Shown: one piece after another, positions 3,754 to 6,673 of the stretch
Position numbering within the stretch: the first letter of the stretch is position 1
Layout: each line of letters begins with the position of its first letter
Assembly (NCBI GenBank): GCA_016866735.1
Contig: VGLL01000053.1
Span: forward strand, 1-6,673
DNA from: Candidatus Shapirobacteria bacterium
GTDB lineage: Bacteria; Patescibacteriota; Microgenomatia; VGLL01
DNA: 6,673 nucleotides
Direction: 5' to 3'
Program-made: the position numbers and the translations under genes
The notes under the pieces: generated by a model
Told to the model about the DNA's origin: nothing
Databases searched by the model: none
The model's input: the letters and a program-made list of their open reading frames with translations, nothing else

Positions 3754-5355
3754 TTGTCTGGAAATGCTTATGCGGCAAGAAACTTTGACAGGATACAACC
3801 CCTCATAGAGGGGAGGCTTAGGCGCGGCGAATTGCCATCTGACGGAACTCCGCTTGAAATAATTAACTCTTACCTCGAAAAACAGCGGCTTTTTTATCCT
3901 GATTACTTTTCCGGTGTTGAAAAATACGCTGCCGCTATAGAAAAGATGACTGGAAGAGAAAAATGGGTAGTTCTACTTCCCTTTGCGGCTTTTGGAGATC
4001 AGTGCGTGGATTCTCTTAACTTAACCCTTAGTAACCTAAACGGTCTAACAGGGTTTGGGCGCGAAGAAATAGAGACGCTTTGTTTTGGTAACAAACCACA
4101 ATTTGTTCCCGATTTTGACCAAACGAGAGAACTTGTTTCAATTTGGCAAAAGAACGGAGGGTATAAAATAAACGCATTTTGGGGAGACATAGCTGCCAAG
4201 AAGGAAAAATCGCAACCCCGCTTAGGATTAATAAGAAAAACGCTTTTCGATGTTGCTCTCTTAAGGATTTCCCAGGCATTCTGTAATGAAGGCAATGAGC
4301 TACCCTATTTCTACTTATGCGATGATGATGTAGTAAAAATGTCCCCCACTCTCTTAGGGCGACTATTTGAATATTTGGCCTCTAATAAAGAAGTAGGGTT
4401 GGCGATTGGGCCAGGCAGTTGGGAAAACCAAGCTTATCCTACAGCGGCGTTTCCTGATCTACTAATCGGCAGCCTACTGATGTATAAACTGGGTGATTTT
4501 AATCGCTACATCTTGGAAAAAATCACCGCAGGGAAACGAAGCGGCCTTTCTAAAGAACAAGTTGCGCAAATAAACACTTTCATTTACAGTCTTGCTTTTA
4601 CTAAACCTTTACTTGTCAATATGGCAATGCGGGCGGAAAACTGTGCTCGTTTCGGGAACTTAGATCAAGAAGCTTACGTAAATGTCCTTGATGTGCTCGC
4701 TAGACAAACAGCTTACTTGCCATTAGGGCAATCTATTCTTAACTTCGCATTTTTACCGCTCGATCCTGAACTGACCGTATTATATGATTCCAGAAGGGCA
4801 CTAAAAGCTTACTTTGAATCTAACACGCCACCTGTTGCACAATGGAGAGATGCGCCACCGAAAGTGAGAGACGAAACAAGGGGCTTAAGATTCTCTCGGC
4901 CAATAAGAGGAGTCATACCAATTAGAGCACTAGATAAGGACCAAAAAAGTGACCTTAGGTTCAGAATTTTTGAACAAACTAATCGAACATTGTCCGAATT
5001 CACTATTCCCACTATATTCAAACGAGAATTTAATGGCTGGTGCCGTAAGGTTTTAGATGAAATATTCGGTTCTGGCAATTACAGTCTCTTAGTCCAAGAA
5101 GTGGGTCTAGTAACAATATGGCAGATAGGTAAAATTGAAATTGACGAGTTGCTCGCACGCCTGGAGAAACTTCAAGAATCTCTTGGCCAGGGTGAGGAGG
5201 TAACATCAACTGAGAAAGTAACTACAAAAGGGGTATTAGTCTTTGATAATCCTCCGCCGTCGCCTTTTATGGCTATTGATCGACTCAGCGCAAGCTCTTC
5301 GGAGGCAAAAAAACCAGAAATAATAAAGTTCATTCCCTTGCCTTCTATAAAATAA
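3754..5355 (+). CDS. Putative GT-A-fold glycosyltransferase (DDD motif)
   Basis: From TTG 3754 the protein has 533 residues. After a helical N-terminus, WVVLLPFAAFGDQCVDSLNLTLSNL (71-95) resembles the first strand and helix of a GT-A fold. RLGLIRKTLFDVALLR (156-171) resembles the nucleotide-sugar-facing helix. YFYLCDDDVVKMSPTLLGRL (185-204) carries the DxD-type acidic motif at D190-D192, expected to bind metal and sugar nucleotide. The roughly 300 residues that follow are not recognised; the last 60 are low-complexity and Pro/Ser-rich. There is no signal peptide or membrane segment, so it is presumably cytosolic. Donor and acceptor are unknown. The start is uncertain: TTG 3754 lacks a Shine-Dalgarno, the frame is open back to 3712, ATT 3715 has AGGGGG 7 nt upstream, and a +1 shift would link it to ATG 3687. 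The GH84 gene begins one base after its stop, so the two are translationally coupled. Confidence 0.62.
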   Translation: MSGNAYAARNFDRIQPLIEGRLRRGELPSDGTPLEIINSYLEKQRLFYPDYFSGVEKYAAAIEKMTGREKWVVLLPFAAFGDQCVDSLNLTLSNLNGLTGFGREEIETLCFGNKPQFVPDFDQTRELVSIWQKNGGYKINAFWGDIAAKKEKSQPRLGLIRKTLFDVALLRISQAFCNEGNELPYFYLCDDDVVKMSPTLLGRLFEYLASNKEVGLAIGPGSWENQAYPTAAFPDLLIGSLLMYKLGDFNRYILEKITAGKRSGLSKEQVAQINTFIYSLAFTKPLLVNMAMRAENCARFGNLDQEAYVNVLDVLARQTAYLPLGQSILNFAFLPLDPELTVLYDSRRALKAYFESNTPPVAQWRDAPPKVRDETRGLRFSRPIRGVIPIRALDKDQKSDLRFRIFEQTNRTLSEFTIPTIFKREFNGWCRKVLDEIFGSGNYSLLVQEVGLVTIWQIGKIEIDELLARLEKLQESLGQGEEVTSTEKVTTKGVLVFDNPPPSPFMAIDRLSASSSEAKKPEIIKFIPLPSIK

Positions 5356-5356
5356 T

Positions 5357-6673
5357 ATGATAAACAAACTTAAAAAAGAAAAAATCCTTGGCCTAGTGGA
5401 GGGGTTCTTCAGCAGGCCCCTACCGATTTGGACTTTCTCCGAAAGAATAGACATCATCGACTTTATTTCCAAACGCTCGAAAAGAATTAATTATTACTTG
5501 TATTGTCCCAAACAAGATCCGTATGTTGTAGATTATTGGGATAAACAGTATCCACCAAAAATTCTCAAAAATTTACAAAAGACGGTTGAATTCGCCTCAT
5601 GTCGTGGTATAAGACTTGCTTTTGGTTTTAATCCTCAACTGCCAAATAGCCTTTCAGCTGACGAGTACCAGAAATTAATATCCCAGATTTCTCAAAAAAT
5701 TGATCAACTAATCAAAATTGGAATAAGAGACTTTGCTGTTTTATTTGATGATATTCCGGCTCTTGATGACCTAGATCAAAATTTAGATATCGTCAACAAA
5801 AGAATAATTAGCGAAACTTTAGTCAAGATCGTTAATGAAGTTTATGCAACATATAGAAATTCCATGGATAGTTTTCTAGCCTGTTTTTATGACTATTATT
5901 TTAAAAAGCCATCAGTATTAACCGAGACAATTAAATATAGGCTAAATCCAGGAATAAAAATAATATGGACAGGAGGCGATAGATTTGTTAAAAGGGCTAC
6001 TGCAAAAAAATTTTTAAAACTGAAAAGAGTCTTAGGTAAAAAAGAAATTATTTATTGGAGCAATTACCCCTCTAATAATTGTGAACATGCTTTGGGCGTA
6101 TTCCACTTAGACCCCTTCAGCGCCCCTGAAACGAGAGTTTATAAAAATTTAGGTGGATTACTTATTAATCCAATGCGAGAGGCTTATGCAAATTTGCCTG
6201 TCCTGAAAACTTTCGCCGACTTTCTAAAGAGGCCGAATAACTACAACGGCAACCGATCACTTACGGCTTTCTATAAAGAGTTCTTCGGAAAAAACAGTAA
6301 CTTGATATATTTTATCTATAAAGAGTTTTCCTATCCTAATATCACTAAGAGAAAAAAATTCTTGTGGAAACTTGCCCTTGCGAGTAAGAGAGAAATTGTT
6401 TTTTCAATTAAAGAACTCGCTTTTGCCATTTTTTCCCTAAACTCACTATCTGCAAAAAATCTAAGTCAAGAAGCCAAAAATTTTCTTCTTGTCACAAAGC
6501 CATTGATCAAAGAAGCGCAGATATTCAGTAAGTTATTAAGCAAAATAATAAATAATAAAAAGGTTAATTTTGCCGAATTTTCGCGTGGCGATGAATTCCC
6601 GACTATCACAAATACTCCTCGCTATTTAGGAGAAATCAGGAAAATAGTCTCTAAAAGACTCGCAATGGTAGCA
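5357..6673 (+). CDS. GH84 beta-N-acetylglucosaminidase-like protein, 3' truncated by window
   Basis: I translated 439 codons without a stop to the window edge. Residues 11-300 follow the GH84 (O-GlcNAcase/NagJ-like) TIM barrel. GLVEGFFSRP (12-21) starts it. YYLYCPKQDPY (46-56) carries the conserved Lys (K52). FAVLFDDIP (126-134) holds the catalytic Asp pair D131-D132. ACFYDYYF (175-182) sits at the active-site Tyr position. WTGGD (204-208), YWSNYPSNN (233-241) and LLINPMREAYAN (268-279) match the late-strand motifs. GH84 enzymes remove GlcNAc from proteins or glycans by substrate-assisted catalysis. Compared with human OGA the W-D-N motif is W-S-N, and the Asp that corresponds to D285 is N241. 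The region from about 300 on is helical and not recognised. There is no signal peptide, so it is probably cytosolic. There is no Shine-Dalgarno; ATG 5357 follows TAA of the upstream gene by one base. Confidence 0.82.
   Translation, partial: MINKLKKEKILGLVEGFFSRPLPIWTFSERIDIIDFISKRSKRINYYLYCPKQDPYVVDYWDKQYPPKILKNLQKTVEFASCRGIRLAFGFNPQLPNSLSADEYQKLISQISQKIDQLIKIGIRDFAVLFDDIPALDDLDQNLDIVNKRIISETLVKIVNEVYATYRNSMDSFLACFYDYYFKKPSVLTETIKYRLNPGIKIIWTGGDRFVKRATAKKFLKLKRVLGKKEIIYWSNYPSNNCEHALGVFHLDPFSAPETRVYKNLGGLLINPMREAYANLPVLKTFADFLKRPNNYNGNRSLTAFYKEFFGKNSNLIYFIYKEFSYPNITKRKKFLWKLALASKREIVFSIKELAFAIFSLNSLSAKNLSQEAKNFLLVTKPLIKEAQIFSKLLSKIINNKKVNFAEFSRGDEFPTITNTPRYLGEIRKIVSKRLAMVA

Overview
The window looks like a chromosomal piece of a small-genome, uncultivated bacterium, most likely from the Candidate Phyla Radiation (Patescibacteria). 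This is inferred from the gene mix (a PaaX/Cas2-fold regulator, a UlaG-like metallohydrolase, short anchored Ig-like and DUF5666-like surface proteins), from promoters that sit directly against start codons, and from dispersed palindromic intergenic repeats. No ribosomal marker is present, so the assignment is moderate.

Left part (1-3089). The minus strand carries the first 68 codons of a DnaB-type replicative helicase and, upstream of it, a metallo-beta-lactamase-fold hydrolase (243-896). The hydrolase shares a 65-bp divergent promoter region with a two-gene plus-strand operon for exported proteins: an anchored Ig-like protein (962-1417) and a two-repeat DUF5666-like protein (1423-2259). The two promoters overlap at one palindromic -35 element. 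In both, exactly 7 nt separate the -10 from an ATG, which predicts leaderless mRNAs. Convergent to this operon is a PaaX-family regulator (2268-3089) whose promoter has the same geometry and holds a 14-bp perfect palindrome between -35 and -10.

Middle part (3126-3753). A good promoter drives a roughly 400-nt structured, non-coding leader. Its first half ends in a 13/14 match to the T-box antiterminator consensus plus a U-tract terminator. Its second half repeats several of the same motifs and ends in another terminator. After a 30-bp dispersed palindromic repeat comes a tRNA-His(GTG) gene with an encoded CCA. The T-box variable base (UGGG) is the one expected to pair with a C73 discriminator, which this tRNA has. 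I see no separate tRNA promoter.

Right part (3676-6673). A consensus Shine-Dalgarno begins on the last base of the tRNA and precedes a 15-codon ORF that runs out of frame into a large gene. That gene encodes a putative GT-A-fold glycosyltransferase (DDD motif). One base after its stop begins a GH84 (O-GlcNAcase/NagJ-like) glycosidase that runs off the window. A sugar-adding enzyme coupled to a GH84 sugar-removing enzyme, behind a tRNA-responsive-looking leader and a tRNA-His gene, is the most unusual part of the window.
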